Source: Pegea sp. RAD2-039 (Eukaryota > Chordata > Thaliacea > Salpida > Salpidae). Taken from it: a DNA stretch of 64,000 bases. Both the position numbers and the translations under genes were made by a program. Within the stretch, counting starts at the first letter, position 1. Each line of letters begins with the position of its first letter. Shown piece after piece: positions 35,150 to 48,906 of this stretch. The notes beneath the pieces were generated by a model. It was not told where the DNA came from and did no database searches. It saw nothing but the letters and a program-made list of their open reading frames with translations. The stretch is from positions 558,001-622,000 of the forward strand of contig JAQGEQ010000003.1 in assembly GCA_034620365.1 (NCBI GenBank), given 5' to 3'.

Positions 35150-38100
35150 TTACAATTTAACATCTTCAGATTGTTTTGCTTTTACTTTTTATACTTTGTA
35201 AAATCACTAAGGAGAATACGTCGATTACAAAAAGCCTGAATAATTTTATTAAAATGTTATCTTATTAATCATAATTATTCACATTGTTACAAATACTATA
35301 CATAAACATTAAAATTCAATCTTATTATTTTTAGACTAATCTTTAACAAGAACATTAAAGTATAAAAATGTTTACAAAACATTAAATTTATTTGAAATAT
35401 TGAAGACAGTAACTTTCGTTTGTCTAATTCTTATAAAGATACATTTCAAATAAATTGTAAAAAATAAGAATTTTACTCAATAAATCTTGAAAAAATAATT
35501 CCTAACTCTCAGTAATTTTGTTATTACAACAAGTAAGAAAATTTTAAAACGTACAAACTGACTAAAAAATAAATTTGAATTAACCATAAGGTATACATTA
35601 ACTATTATTCTTAATTAAAATCTAATAATGCACAATTAGAATAAATATAGAAAAGTTGACCCTAAGCGATAAAAAGCATTCAACACTAAATTAAAGGTTT
35701 CTGTAGACTTATGTGTCAAAATAAAAACGTTAGAAGATAAAGCAATCAAAAGATGCCAAAAAGAGGCGTTTCCGTATGAAGAGAAGAAGAAAATAATCAT
35801 AGCTTCAGGGTATCTTAGATAACTTTTAATGAAAATATATCCATGATGTCAAAAGAAAGAAAAAAAATACTACTAATATAATTAAAGTTAAAAAACTTAA
35901 AAAATGCCGTATATACTTAATACGGTGATAAATTGCTTAAGGGTACAATTATGCAAATTTGATAGAATGTTTTTACGTTTTAAATATAGGCAACCTTTGT
36001 TTTAATATCAGACTGAAAAAAATCAATTTTAATATAAATTGCAATTTTTATTTAATGAGTTCAATTTATTTTTTAATAACTACGTATTTGGGTCTCATAA
36101 AAAGTTTCATTTTTATCAAAAATTATAGATTTGATCTTTAAACAACTTCCTTGTTATTTCATTTATCAAGATTTTTATCGTAAAAATTAAAACTTTAGAA
36201 ATTGTAAAGTTTCTATTATTTTTATGTCCCATCTCAGTATATGCATTATATGTATTTTGATAATACATGTGTCTGTTTATGTATCATTTAGCTGATAGTT
36301 ATCTTAAAGTTCAGAAAATGATATATATAATTTTAACTGATATTAAAACTTGAAAGTTTATAAAAATTTAGTTAATAACTTTACTAAATTAATTCCTTCA
36401 AAATGATAAGCAACTACAATAATCAGATTAATTAAAAATTGTTCTTTATATCATAATAATGACTTGCTTCAGCCATGTTGGTTGTGCTCTTGAAAGATGG
36501 TCAAAAACAAAAGACAATAAAATGCACTCGAAATTTTTCTAGTTTTTTTCTCTTCTTTTTAAACTTATTTTATCACTTTCTTAGCTCAAGCTATTAGTAC
36601 AAAATCATATGTTATTTTTAACTGGCAAACATATAGCTCGAATCATTTAAAGATATTTATTTGACAGCAAAGTAAAATTTCAAATAAAAAGAATCACATT
36701 TTATTTTCAATCTTAACCTTTCTTTTCATCTTTATCATCATGGTTTTAAAAAATGTTTCACTTCAAACATTTTAAGTTTAACCAAAAGAAAGATTTAATG
36801 AAAGTGCTCGATAACAAGAAGTTACAAGCCATTTTACATGATTAAAAGAATGAATGATAGACCTTTTATGGAAAATCATCTTTGAAAATACATTTTCGAC
36901 CCTGTTTTTGATTTACAGTCTTCTCAATAACAAAACTATTGGATTAAACAGACCTATGATAATATTTTTAAAAATCTTTTACTGTCAAAGTTAACTTCGA
37001 AGTTCAAGTATTGTGGTGTGAACAATTTTTTTTGCTTCTAGACAAAAAATATCTGTCTAATCTTATATACTTTATATCTAACAAGAAATAAAATCAATTT
37101 TTAAAGAAAATATGCAACAAGAAAAAATATTAGAATTATTTGATAGAATCGTACTTGTCCTTAGACTATTTGCTTACATACAGTTTTTTATTAATATCAT
37201 ATATATGGAAGACTTTTTGTATGAAAACTTCAAATAATTTCTACGTTAATAACATTTTTACAAAAAATTCTGTTTTTTAAATATAGATTTCAAAAATTTA
37301 CCTCATACAGTTTTTTATTTAAATGACTTTCCAGAAAAGATTCACTTTTTGAAATTGAATAAAAGAATCTTTGGTGTATACATCATAAATAGAATGACCA
37401 TTTAAAATAGAAAACAGTAAATAAACAAGAGTTCTTAGTTTTTAAAAATACTGATTAGAAAGCCGTCAAGATCTTAAGTAAATAATTAAACAAAGAAAAA
37501 TCATCTATTAGCTTTAGGATAAAATAAAAACTTTTTGTCTGTTCATAGCCTCAAGTAAATTTATTACAAGTTTTTTTCGAATGACATTTAAAATTGTTAG
37601 AATTGTTGTAAATTATTTCTTATAAAATATTAAATATAAAGAATTATTTTTTATTCATGTGAAATTATTAGAAGCGAATCATTTCACAAAAATAAATTTG
37701 ATTTTTTATGTAGAATAGTTATATATTTATTTCAATTCCAATTCTTGGGTTTAGCTGCTGAAAAGTAACAAAATAGTGTTTTAATTTTCTAATCTAAATT
37801 TTTAATAAGATTTTGATAATCTAAATCTGATTACATGATAACCAGTTTAATAACAAAATCCTTATAAATGTTTTCAATGTATTTCCATTCTTTTTTAAAC
37901 AAAACTTATTTTTCAGCGAAAATATTTACCAAAAAGCATATGACACTATATTGAGAAATTCTTCCTTCAAATTATAACACAAAATAATTTCAACTTTATC
38001 CTAAAATTACTGTATTTTAGTCAACATGTTTATTGGAAAATATTTTCAGCTGAGACTTCAATGTTGCTATGAACGAAAAAGAATCGTTAACTTACTCATT

Positions 38101-40325
38101 AGAACGGTTCTTTATTATAATTTTATCTTCAAGCTTGTGTGCTTGTATGTATACAACCATGTTTATTTTCATATGTGTACTAATAAGCCATGTTTTAACA
38201 TTTTTTGAAGTAAAAAAACTTTTTCTGAAAAAACCATTTTCAAACTCTCATTAAATGAAATTAATTAACGCAATAACTTTTAAAACTCTGACAAAAACAT
38301 AAGAATTAAAGCTTTATTTCAGAAACATATTTTCCTGTATTTTTATAAGTATTTTTTTATTTTATTCTTAAGCACGTCAAAGACCTCAACAACTTTAAAA
38401 ACTCTCAAATTTTTAAGAAGCATAAATTGAAGACTTTTTAATTGCTACTCAAACTCTAATAAATATAAATAAGGATTTTTCTAAGTTGTAGCGTATTCAA
38501 TTTTTAAGAATTTTCAATTTATGTTACTTTCATAGATTTCTCTAAGACTTTTAAACTAGTTTTATTTGTCTTGTTATCATGAAAATCCATTTTAAACAGA
38601 TTAAACCGTTAAAAATTAAAGTCTTATTTTTAAACTTATTAAATATCAAATTTTGTATTTAAGTAGATTTAGAATAAAAAAGACTTACCACTAGTCTCTT
38701 GTATTTTTTCTGCAGATTTTATTTATTTGAAATATCAAAAAGCAAACTTTGTTTCATAATTTCAAAAACTGAAAAATATTTTGACTGATAATGACAGGTT
38801 AATGAGATGCCACAAAAGCTTTCAACTACTAGTTACTTTTAGCTAATACAATTGAAGGGTTGAATATGTATCTATAGAGGTACAAAATTAATTTTAGGAC
38901 TTATTAGGACCTCTACATGCTGTTTGTATTCTTAAACATATTACAAGATACTTGGAAAATATCTGAAAAATTCATCATATTTTTAATTCCCTTTATTTTT
39001 TGTCAAATCTTATTGTAAGATTCTACTCATTTAATGCTTAATCCAAATGATATTGAAAGGTGATGAAGCTTTACCTTAGCTAGTAAACTTGATACACACT
39101 TTAATGTGTTTTCACCAAAAATATACATCTAAAAGCATAAAATATGTGGTCGAGAAAGTTTTGTTTTTAATCGAAAAGGTCATGAGTTTAAAAAAAAACT
39201 TTTAATGTAGAAAAGATTACATGAAAATTTTTCAAATACAAAACAATTTAAATTAGCTTATTTTCATTCATGATCATGAGATTTTCAAATGTCTTAAATT
39301 TGTGGAAACTTTTTCACTTTCTTTTCTCTTTACGAAAAAAATACATTCATAATATAAATCTTTGATACAATTTTAATATTTTAAGATCTTTATTGTATGA
39401 TAATATTTTTAAAATATTTTCCTACATTTTTCTCTTTTAATTTAAAAACAAGTATCTTATTTTAAGAAAATAATAACCTTCTCAGAACTAATTAGTTTCC
39501 ATCGATCAAAACAAGTCTCAATTTGATAAATCTAAATTTTATGATGATGGTCTTTTCCCGAACTGTATTAGAGTAGATAAAGAATACTTATAAAGCGATT
39601 TATTAAGGCCGAGAAATACTGATCTAAAAGAATGTAATAAAAACTCGTTAGTTATATCTTATACACAAAATAAATCATCATGAGTCGAAATATTGAATGA
39701 TTCTACTTACTGATAAAGATGTATTCGTATCTAGAAGCTATGCTCTCGATGTTGAAATAGGATTCAAATGCATGCTTACAAATTACAATCGATATTACTA
39801 CTAGTCCATCTCCATGCTCTTGAATGTAAAATTTTAACTTGACTAATCAATTATAGAAATTTATAAGAGTTACTCTAACCAATTATTTTTTAAATATCTA
39901 TCGAGTTGGTTTTGAAAGCTTATAAGAGATAGTTTGGTAAATTACTCTTAAAATGAAATTATACCAAAAAAAATGTTTATTTACTTAGATATCTTTTCAA
40001 AATAAGTCTTATGCCATTTATTAACTAAAAGGGCTGATAAAATTAAAATAAATATGCACCTGTATACTATAGTGAATTGACCTACTTAAAAGTTGTTGAC
40101 AAATTAAGATAAAACCAAATCCTTAGATAGCAAAACAGAATTCTTTCAACGATTTGCAAAATATCTTGCTATTTCTTACAAAGCTATTAAAAACCCGCAA
40201 GCTCAAAAGTTCCTTTTACTATCTTTTTATCAGAGACAGTAACTTCTTGTTCAAAACATGATTACATATTTAGAATTTCAATTACATAAAATGTTGTTTT
40301 GGTAAGCATCAGAATTTTTAATCTT
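35150..40325. other. Long AT-rich intergenic region
   Basis: About 5 kb with only short random frames (for example 35959-36141 and 38026-38254). I see no exon series, RNA gene or clear repeat. Confidence 0.5.
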
Positions 40326-40329
40326 GAAA

Positions 40330-41210
40330 AATTCGTTAATCCTAACGCTTTTTCCGCCCATGGCGATGGTTTCAAGTGCTCATGTGCTGTTTTTGACATG
40401 AAAGCGATCACTGTTGTAATTAGCATTGTGATGTGATCTTGTAAATAAGGACATTACCTAGAAGACTAAATCTCACCTAAATGAGGTTTACCTTCTGCTA
40501 ATGCTTAAAGCAAGGGTAGATCCAGGAAACTTTGTGTTGCGGTTCGGTCTAAAAATACGAATTTTTAAAATATTTTGTAAAAGACAGAGCTCAAGAAGGC
40601 GGTACTTCCTCTTACAAGGCCTTGGCCGGCAAGGCCCGTCTTTTGAAGGGCCACAATATCGGCTTTTAGTCAAGCAAGCTGGTTATTAATCATGACAATT
40701 CTAACGTCACTACTGTCATATATGTCGCTATCATATGGTCATAGTACAGACGTTTTAATTTCCAAGCATAGAATTTTTTTGTGCTCTAGAACAGGCGGTG
40801 ACTATTCAATATGATAAAAACATCCCTTCTAACTACAGAAGCTACTCATGGAGTCTATCTCTACGCCCAACGAAATTAGGGTTATCACCGGCCACTGTAG
40901 TTTCCTGTGCTTTTTAAACGCTAAGCAACGAAGCTGGAGTGAACTCTTCATAGCACAAAGTTTGGATAGAAATTATAGAAATTCAGTCCACGCAGCAAGA
41001 TTTCACTCTCTACTCTATCTAGGTATGCAGCGGAACATACGAACAACTGCAGCTACGCCCAGCTGGCGTCGTAGGAGATGCCAGAATGACAATGAGTAGT
41101 GACGGACTGCCTACGAGGGTTCAACTCCGGCTTTAAATGCGTAGTTTTGCACCACCTCGAAGTGCTGTCATTAACCTGACCAACGAGGCTCTTTGCTAGA
41201 TTTTAGTCAA
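40330..41210. other. GC-richer island, probable decayed element
   Basis: Composition changes clearly from the flanks, with words such as CCTTGGCCGGCAAGGCCCG and GGGTAGATCCAGGAA. Short frames exist on both strands (40501-40689, 40848-41099) but match nothing I know. The composition suggests foreign or mobile origin. A DNA-transposon end is possible because AGGGTAGATCCAGG resembles some terminal motifs, but I found no paired inverted repeat. Confidence 0.35.
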
Positions 41211-41274
41211 CTCTTCTTTGTCATAATCATTAAATATTATATACACTGTTGAATAAGTGAAAAATAACAATTTA

Positions 41275-41360
41275 CTTTATATCACAAAATAGTTATTGAG
41301 CGCTATTCAGTGAGTTAATGTGTTAACACTTATGAAGCTTAGAAATATATTTTTCTAATA
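41275..41360 (+). repeat. Direct repeat, left copy
   Basis: Resembles 55910-55990 in the same orientation (shared AACAAAAT-like start, GAGTTAA, CTTATGAAGC and TAGAAATATAT). Both lie just outside the arms of the large inverted repeat. Confidence 0.5.
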
Positions 41361-41938
41361 AACATTACCTTTTAATTATAAATAGTATCAAAAGAAATGT
41401 TGAACCTACTTTATATTATAAAATATAAAGGAGCAAAAGAGAAATAATTTTCTTTCTATTTAAGATTTTACCTTTTACTTTTAACTGGTATTTTATAAAA
41501 CAAAGTAAACAGGCTTATTTAACTTGGGAAAGTTATATTTATAGCTATATACTCTGTTATGACTATCATATTACTTATACAGTCTAGTGTTATAAGCGCT
41601 GTTTTCACCGAGTTTAATAGACAGCTATAAAATTTCTTTATTTTAGCTTCTGACTTTTAGCTTACAATTAACTCCTTAATTTTCTGCTTTATAATTTATT
41701 GTGTGTAATATGGGACATCATAGCAAATTAAATAAACAAATATGGTTGTATGGCGAATAGGATAAAAACTTGATATAATATCAATAAATTTCTATAATAA
41801 TTTTAAGCTACTGTTTTTGTTATAAACTATTAATGTTTGTTTAATATATAGTTGTTTAATAAAACTAACTTCTGAAAATACCCCGGTTTAAATGAAAGAA
41901 GGAATTATCAAAAATTGGTGTGTACTAACTACAAATTT

Positions 41939-44174
41939 AAAGATTAAGAAGATTAAAGTTTGTAAAAATCAAATAAGAGTCTTTGAAAATTATTCAATAA
42001 CAAACATAATTGAGATCTAAAAATTTTTTGACTAGAATAATTCTAGGAAGCAAACTATTATTGAGCTCACAACATAAAATACAGCTTTATAAATTATCCC
42101 TTTTTTGATAAGAACTGACAAACTAAAACACTATAATGACTTCAACAACTTATTTGCAGCTTTTATTTCTGAAATTTAAACTGCTAGTTTATTGCAATGA
42201 AAGGTGGATTTACCAATTATTTGAGAGCTTAAAAGAGTTGTGGTGCATCTTACACTCTAAATTAAAATGAAGCTTGACAGCATAGTGATAAAAGAAAAGA
42301 CGAAAAAATTGAACCGACTTTTAAACAACAATTTTTTATGAGATTGTATCAGTAAATTTATCAGTTTTGGATATACTAATAATAGGTTAAAGTTAAAAGT
42401 TGTGACTAAGTTTAAGTCTTCAATTATCGTTTCAGTTCATTTGTTCATTGTATAAAAAAACCTTATTGCTACTTATTAGTTACTTAGTCCTTGACTTATA
42501 GTGAGAAGGTTAAACTGTAAAAAGCTTTTATGACTAAGTTTATGCTTTGTACTGTAAGCTGAAGCGCGTTTAGTGAGAGTAATTTATCTCCACTTCTAAA
42601 ATATAAATCTCAAGGAGCTTTTTGTAAGTCTACTACACTGTTGTTAGACAAAAAACTGCATATCAAAGTCCATATAACATATTTATTGAAGTTCAACAAA
42701 CGCTGAGTACATCAAACAGTTTATTAGGCTCAACAGCTGGGTGCCTCAAAGACTTAGTATTCATCGCTTTATCCCTAAAAACATTTTTTATTTTTTTTTT
42801 GAAATTAAATAATAATTAAAATTAGTAAAATCTAAATCTGTCCTAAGCATTTTGCAGTATACAAGCATAACTAGAAATTAATAAAATGTTTTATTTAAAA
42901 GTTAACAGACTTTTGTTAGATTAGCTTATGATTAAATCTAAAGTATTAAAAAGAAATATCGAAACTAAAACTTACGCTCGAGTGCTTCTATTGAATTTTT
43001 TATCATCATTAGTTTCTTTTGAAATCCAGGATTAGCTAAAATTCAAGAAATTAATAACAACTAAATAAATAAAAAAAGGTTCAAGGGTGAGAAACCTTTA
43101 ATGGTTGCTTTTAGTATTTTCTTCATTAATTTTGGCACATCAACTGATTTAATAGCAACAGCAAGACGTTTTAATTCGACTTCAAAATCTTTTTTAAATT
43201 CTTTTTCATCAAGATTCTAAAAAAGTATTCATAATAAAGAAAAATCTTTTTTCATTAATAAAATGTTGTCCACTAAACCTCTTTATTCATCACCAATTTA
43301 TTAACCGTCTCCAGATCATTCAAAATCTCTGGTTCACTAGGAACAATTTCAGTTTAATTCACAAATATCTTTAAATTGACCAACTAATTAAACTTTTATT
43401 TTCATAAATTAAGAACTATTTTTAGAACTGGTGTAAACCACTTTAGTAATCAGTAAAATCTTAAGTACACCAACCTTGTAGACATTTCTTCAACCAACGA
43501 TGAAAACATCAATAGTGTAAGTAGTATCAGAAACATTTTTGTGATTTTTGAGTATTGTAAGACGAGAAACCTAAAAACGACAATTAAATTATATTCTATT
43601 TAATACAAAAGTTCTTTTTATAATCAAACTAGAATTTGTTTATATATTGAAAGTATCAAATAGAAAGCTTAATTAAAAACTTTGTACTTTTTCAAAGCTT
43701 ATATATAAGATTTGAAACAATAAAGTAAAACCCCTACAAAGAAAACTCCCTTTAAACAGGAAAACTAAACAGCTTATAGTTTATACAAAGTTTATTTTGA
43801 ATTGATGATGTTGACTATTTCAGCAAAAACTATTTATTCTCAATGTCTTCACCTTAGAAGTTTAAGTTTAAATAGCTGTGTACTATCAAATACATATAAA
43901 AAACTACTTAATATAATAACAATTTAAAAGTGAAGTTGTAAAACACATGACCATGTAATTACAATTGTAATTATTTCTATTTTAAATTAATTCATTTGAA
44001 AAATTAAAAAAGTTTTAAAGTAATTATTTATATTTCGTGAGAAAAATATGAAATTAAAATCTAGTTTTATTGACAAATCAATTGTGTTGAACACAAGAAT
44101 TTGTGGCCACTCTAACAATTCTACGTCATCTATATAAAGTGGCTTTTGGGGTTGCCAATTGTGCAACTAAATCT
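41939..44174 (+). repeat. Large inverted repeat, left arm
   Basis: Reverse complement of 53332-55567. Matching positions sum to 97506 at both ends and at the exon boundaries between, so there is no net length change over 2236 bp. By eye most stretches match above 90 percent. The arm holds the pseudogene at 42761-43536. Confidence 0.95.
42761..43536 (-). pseudogene. Broken copy of small secreted-protein gene
   Basis: Inverted copy of the gene at 53970-54745. The five exon positions (43471-43536, 43279-43368, 43096-43216, 42976-43035, 42761-42774) and splice sites are kept. The second exon has TAA at 43354-43356 where the other copy has AAA (Lys), ending the frame after about 25 residues. A Lys to Ile change is also seen at residue 4. 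Otherwise the frame is open, so the loss looks recent. A sequencing error at that codon is the alternative. Confidence 0.75.
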
Positions 44175-45284
44175 ACTATACTACAAAATTTACTTTACTC
44201 TGCTTTACTCTGAAAATTGATATTTTGTTGATTAGTTTTCAGTGAATCTAAATAACGAAATATGATTTTAAGTAAATCAAAAGGTAATGTTTAAATTTAA
44301 TTAGATCATTTTAGAAGGGCTAGTCAATTTTATTAAGCTTTAAAAATTTATCTTACTATTTAAGTCAAACTTAAAACTTTTATACTCAAATATGTTTTTT
44401 TACTCATAAAAAGTAAACCTTTCAGTCTTTATGTTAAATTGGAAAAATATTTCTTTACCTATTCTTTTTTAAAATGTAGATTATCATCAATGTAAGTATT
44501 TAAAATAAGTTTTACTATAATCAATAATTTATTTATCTTGTGGAAAACAACTCCTAACCACTTTTGCTTATCAAGCATTAAAACTGATCAAAGTTTACTT
44601 TTTTAACTTTTTCTGAATCGAACAAAGTTTCACTCTTGTTAGTAAAACAAATTAAAACTATAAATGCTACCAGAGATACCAATTATTTTTACATTGTTGT
44701 ATAGTTTGAACTACCTAAAAAAGCATACTTCTTAAAAACGTAGCACTATTATGTCTTCTGACTATTGTGAAATATAAAACTTAATAAAGTCGATGATGAT
44801 TATTTGAAAATAGTTGCTTGTTGACTTATAAGATGTCTTAACTGTGAACTATATTTCAATGTTTTGTATATACAATAAATAATAATTAAAAAAAGACTGT
44901 CCACAGAACTATTATCAAAACTTTTCTATAGCGAGATTGAAAAAAAAACTATGAAAATAGAAGCTAGTCAAATTTTATTTTTCAGTTTTATGCAAAACCA
45001 AATGAAGCATTTCAATTCATTAAGAAACTTTTAGAAAAGTAATATTTACAAATCAAGTAAAAAATTAAAAATTTTTATAAGTAGAAGCTTTAAATTTATG
45101 GTGAAAAGTTTTATCTTACAAATTTTTCATACTTCTTTGAAAAACTTCAGAAGAATTCACATCATCAGTTTTGAAGAAATTTGATTTAAAAATCATTTTA
45201 AAAGCTAATTGCCCATTTAATATAGAATACACATCGTTTAAAACTTACTGCATAGTTTTATCATATACAACGTTAGTAAAAAGT
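44175..45284. other. Intergenic, AT-rich
   Basis: Contains only the probable 3' flank of the astacin gene, read on the minus strand. No other gene seen. Confidence 0.45.
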
Positions 45285-48200
45285 TCAACAAGTATCACAA
45301 GATTTTTGACAAAGAAATTCTAATGTACTAGCGTATTTATCGCTACAGTGTCCATTAATTTTCCATCTTGGGCAAGATTTACTATAATCCTCACATTTGT
45401 CTAAAATTAAGCAAAATTAAATTATGAGAAATTACTTTTTCTGCATAAACATCAACAACAGTTATAGTAAGAATATTTTTAAACTGTTATTTATATCACT
45501 TTTTAAATTAGACAAAAACTTTTAATATGTTTTGCTTTATGAGTTAGTGACTCTTACGAATTATTAACAAAATTCAGCAAATGAAACCTACCACAAGCGT
45601 TGCATGTCTTTCTGCAATTCTTTGTCATAAAAGCTTCATATTTACTTTCTTCACAGAACCCTCTTTGGAACCAATAGGCACAATTATACTTGTTTAAATC
45701 TCTGCATTTTTCTATAAAGGAATAAAAACAAAACATTTTTATTTTAGAAAAGTGTAAGGATAAAAGCTTCAGGTATTTAAATCTCTAGGTATACAACTTT
45801 TTTAACAATAATACTTCTTATGCTAAACTAAAATCTTCAAACTTTGAACAGCTTTAATTATAAATAAGATATAATAAGTACCTGTACATAGACCGCAGCT
45901 TTTTCTGCAAGCTTTTTGATAAAACTTTCTGTTTTCGCAATAGCCTAAACTTGCCCAATGAGGACAACGACTTCGGGTATCAATGCAATCATCTTAAAAA
46001 AACATTTTAAGGTTACTGGTGAAAACAGTTTTTTGATTAGTTATTTGTTTACATCGTCTTTTGTTGTTTAATCATAATAATTATTAATCTTTCTCACCTT
46101 CAACACATTTTAATGTCGACGGTAAAAAGCCGTTTTCAGTGCAAACTGAAATTGTTTGATTTTCTGGTTTCCATCCTGATCTACATCTTAATTTTACCTT
46201 TTCGCCCTCAGCAAAATAATCTTTTTTATTTTTATTCAAAATTCCATTTCCACTAACTTCTGGTTTTGTTGCACAAGTAGCTATAAAATGTTTACATATT
46301 TGATACTCTTGTATAGGAAAAACTATTCCATTATTGACCAATTAATTATAAAAATTCTTTATACAAAAATAAACTCAAATAAAAGTTATCTAATGTAAAC
46401 AATTTACTTTAAATCTGCCAGATAGATTAGTTTAGAAAAAAATGAATGTTTACTTGTACTCAATTTTGACTTTTAAAAATCTTACTTTTTCATTTTTTCG
46501 AAACACTTTACAGTCAGTGTATTTTTGTATAGAAGATTTCTAAATAATCTGATTAATCATAATCTTACAAACCTTCTACACAGGTTAATGTAGATGGTAT
46601 AAAACCACTTCCATAGCAAGTTGAAGTTGATGGTCCTTGTGAAACTGAACCTTCAGCACACTTTAATGTAACTATTTCACCTTCGTAGTAGATTGAATAA
46701 TCTTCTAAAATCTTTCCATCACCAGTAACATTTGGTGGGTTAAGACATTCATCTACAAGTAGAATATCAATGTTTACTGTTTTATATTTCCTAAGAGAAT
46801 TATGTTTATTATTTGCCTCATTAATCAAACATTAGAGTCGAAGCAATAAAATTTAAATATCAGACTATAAGATCTTTATTGTTCTTCTCTGTGAAAGCAA
46901 CTTTTATCGTAGAGGTAGGAATTGTAATAAACATTGAGTTTTGAGTTGTTTCACAATTTAAAAGGATAAGCCATTTATGATTTCAATATGATGAAAATCA
47001 ACAGCTAATAATAATGTTAAATACTTTAAGATTACAAAAGTAGTGAGATTATGAATCAAAACTAGAGAAGCTGTAAAACTCTTTACCCGATTCTTCAGTT
47101 GTAGTAGCTTCTGTTGTAGTGGCTTCTGTTGTAGTAGCTTCTGTTGTAGTGGCTTCTGTTGTAGTAGCTTCTGTTGTAGTGGCTTCTGTTGTAGTAGCTT
47201 TTGTTGTAGTAGCTTCTGTTGTAGTGGCTTCTGTTGTAGTAGCTTCTGTTGTAGTAGCTTCTGTTGTAGTGGCTTCTGTTGTAGTAGCTTCTGTTGTAGT
47301 AGCTTCTGTTGTAGTGGCTTCTGTTGTAGTAGCTTCTGTTGTAGTAGCTTTTGTTGTAGTAGCTTCTGTTGTAGTAGCTTTTGTTGTAGTAGCTTCTGTT
47401 GTAGTAGCTTTTGTTGTAGTAGCTTCTGTTGTAGTAGCTTTTGTTGTAGTAGCTTCTGTTGTAGTTGAAGCAGTAGGACAGTTGTACATTTTATTAATTT
47501 GAAAAATATCTTCTTGAGAAGCATCATCCATCTATAAATAAGTTGCCCAAGTTTACTCTTTTAAACATAAGTATGTTGCTTATACATGAATGAAATAGTC
47601 ACTTACGTCTTTAATTATTCCGTCATTCATGTCAACTATAGTAGGTTTTCCATTTTTTGTAAAGGCGTAGCTACTGTAATGCATCACAGATTTCAAATCA
47701 TATGGAGAGTTTAATGAGTCAACTTTAGTTTGATCATATTTGTTAAATGCACTTTCAAATCCTATAAGTCAATTGAATTGCATAAGAGATTGGTTACTGC
47801 TCAGTGACAACTATATTAACATTAAAATTTTGACCTTGTGTATAAGCACATAACTTTAATAATTTATTAATCATCTTATAAATTTATGAATTAAAAGAAT
47901 TCAACCTTCTTCGATATTATCTGTTAATATCTTAACATATTCATCTCTATCCGGTCTACTCTGCTCATGCCAAAATCCAAGTGCGTGCATAATTTCATGT
48001 ATAGCAGTACCCTTCCATTCACAACCACTTCCTAACGAAATCTAGCAGCAGAAATTATTTAATTGACTTTTTAAAACACTCAAGCAAATTTATTAATGAC
48101 ATAAACTGACTTATCAGTTCAATACAAACTATATTTTTTGATTTTTTTAAGTATAAAAACGAGATTAAGTGATACTTACTTGTTGAGGCTTAAATTGGGG

Positions 48201-48906
48201 AATTCGACCAACATACGACCAACAGCCAGATTCCTTAATAAACTCTATGTAAGATTCTTCACTTGTTCTAGGTTTAAGACTTATGCAAGTTGATTCATCG
48301 AAGAATTCTATTGCTTGTGAAATTATATTTCTCGCAGCAGAACCTACAAAACAAATGTTCAAATTTGATAGTTTGCTTAATGAATAAATCAAATATATTC
48401 GTATAACTTATGATTACCTAGCTGTGGAGATATTATGTAAGGAATAATAAACTTATCCCCCAACGGAATATTATTCCAAAGTAATAATCCCTTAGATGCA
48501 CCACGCTTTTCAATAGAATGTTCGCTTTGTTTTTTAGTAAGGTTTCTTATCAAATCAGCTTGATAACCAGTCAGTTTGATATCTCCTTCAAATCCATCTG
48601 CTATAAATATATAAAATTAAATAAATTTTTATTCAATGTTACTTTTCCTTACTTTTATTTGAACAAAAGTCGATATCAATAGGTGAATGATAGTGCTTGT
48701 TCTCTAAAACTTCCTTACACCAACTTGATGTTCTTGGCTTAGAATGCACAAGAATAATACAAGAAAATAGCAAATCTGAAAAAAAACAGCTGATAAAGTT
48801 TTTATGTTGTAAAAGGTCTTAACTTCAAAGACTCTTACAGCTTGAATATTATGCAAAGTATCAAATAGAAAACGAAGTAATACTTACAAAAAAAGACTTT
48901 AAACAT
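45285..48906 (-). CDS. Astacin metalloprotease with CCP and ShK modules
   Basis: Secreted zinc endopeptidase. Twelve minus-strand exons (48888-48906, 48653-48775, 48418-48600, 48180-48343, 47906-48041, 47607-47761, 47087-47531, 46573-46752, 46098-46280, 45882-45992, 45592-45711, 45285-45400) give 644 aa. Signal peptide about 1-19. The propeptide contains FEGD (51-54), the aspartate switch, and ends at KR 79-80. The catalytic domain has [12 protein letters not shown] (zinc ligands His178, 182, 188; Glu179) and the Met-turn SVMHY (233-237). A Thr-rich TTTEA repeat (about 281-402) is a likely O-glycosylated stalk. Then come two CCP/sushi modules (about 409-529) and three ShK six-cysteine modules to the C-terminus. 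All catalytic residues are present. A TATA box lies 66 bases upstream. Roles in matrix processing or feeding are inference. Confidence 0.95.
47098..47466 (-). repeat. 15-bp coding minisatellite ([10 protein letters not shown])
   Basis: About 24 tandem copies of a 15-bp unit inside the seventh astacin exon, encoding Thr-Thr-Thr-Glu/Lys-Ala. Being a multiple of three, copy number can change without shifting frame. Variation is mostly GAA/AAA (Glu/Lys) and GCC/GCT. The other frames and the opposite strand are also open here, creating false long frames. Confidence 0.95.

Noticed and set aside
35959-38254. Several 60-codon frames in the long intergenic region
   Set aside because: Low-complexity AT-rich composition, no splice-linked partners and no domains.
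46958-47531. Long overlapping open frames of 127-189 codons on both strands across the Thr-repeat
   Set aside because: They are created by the 15-bp tandem repeat, whose length is a multiple of three. Only the frame giving TTTEA fits the astacin exon phases.
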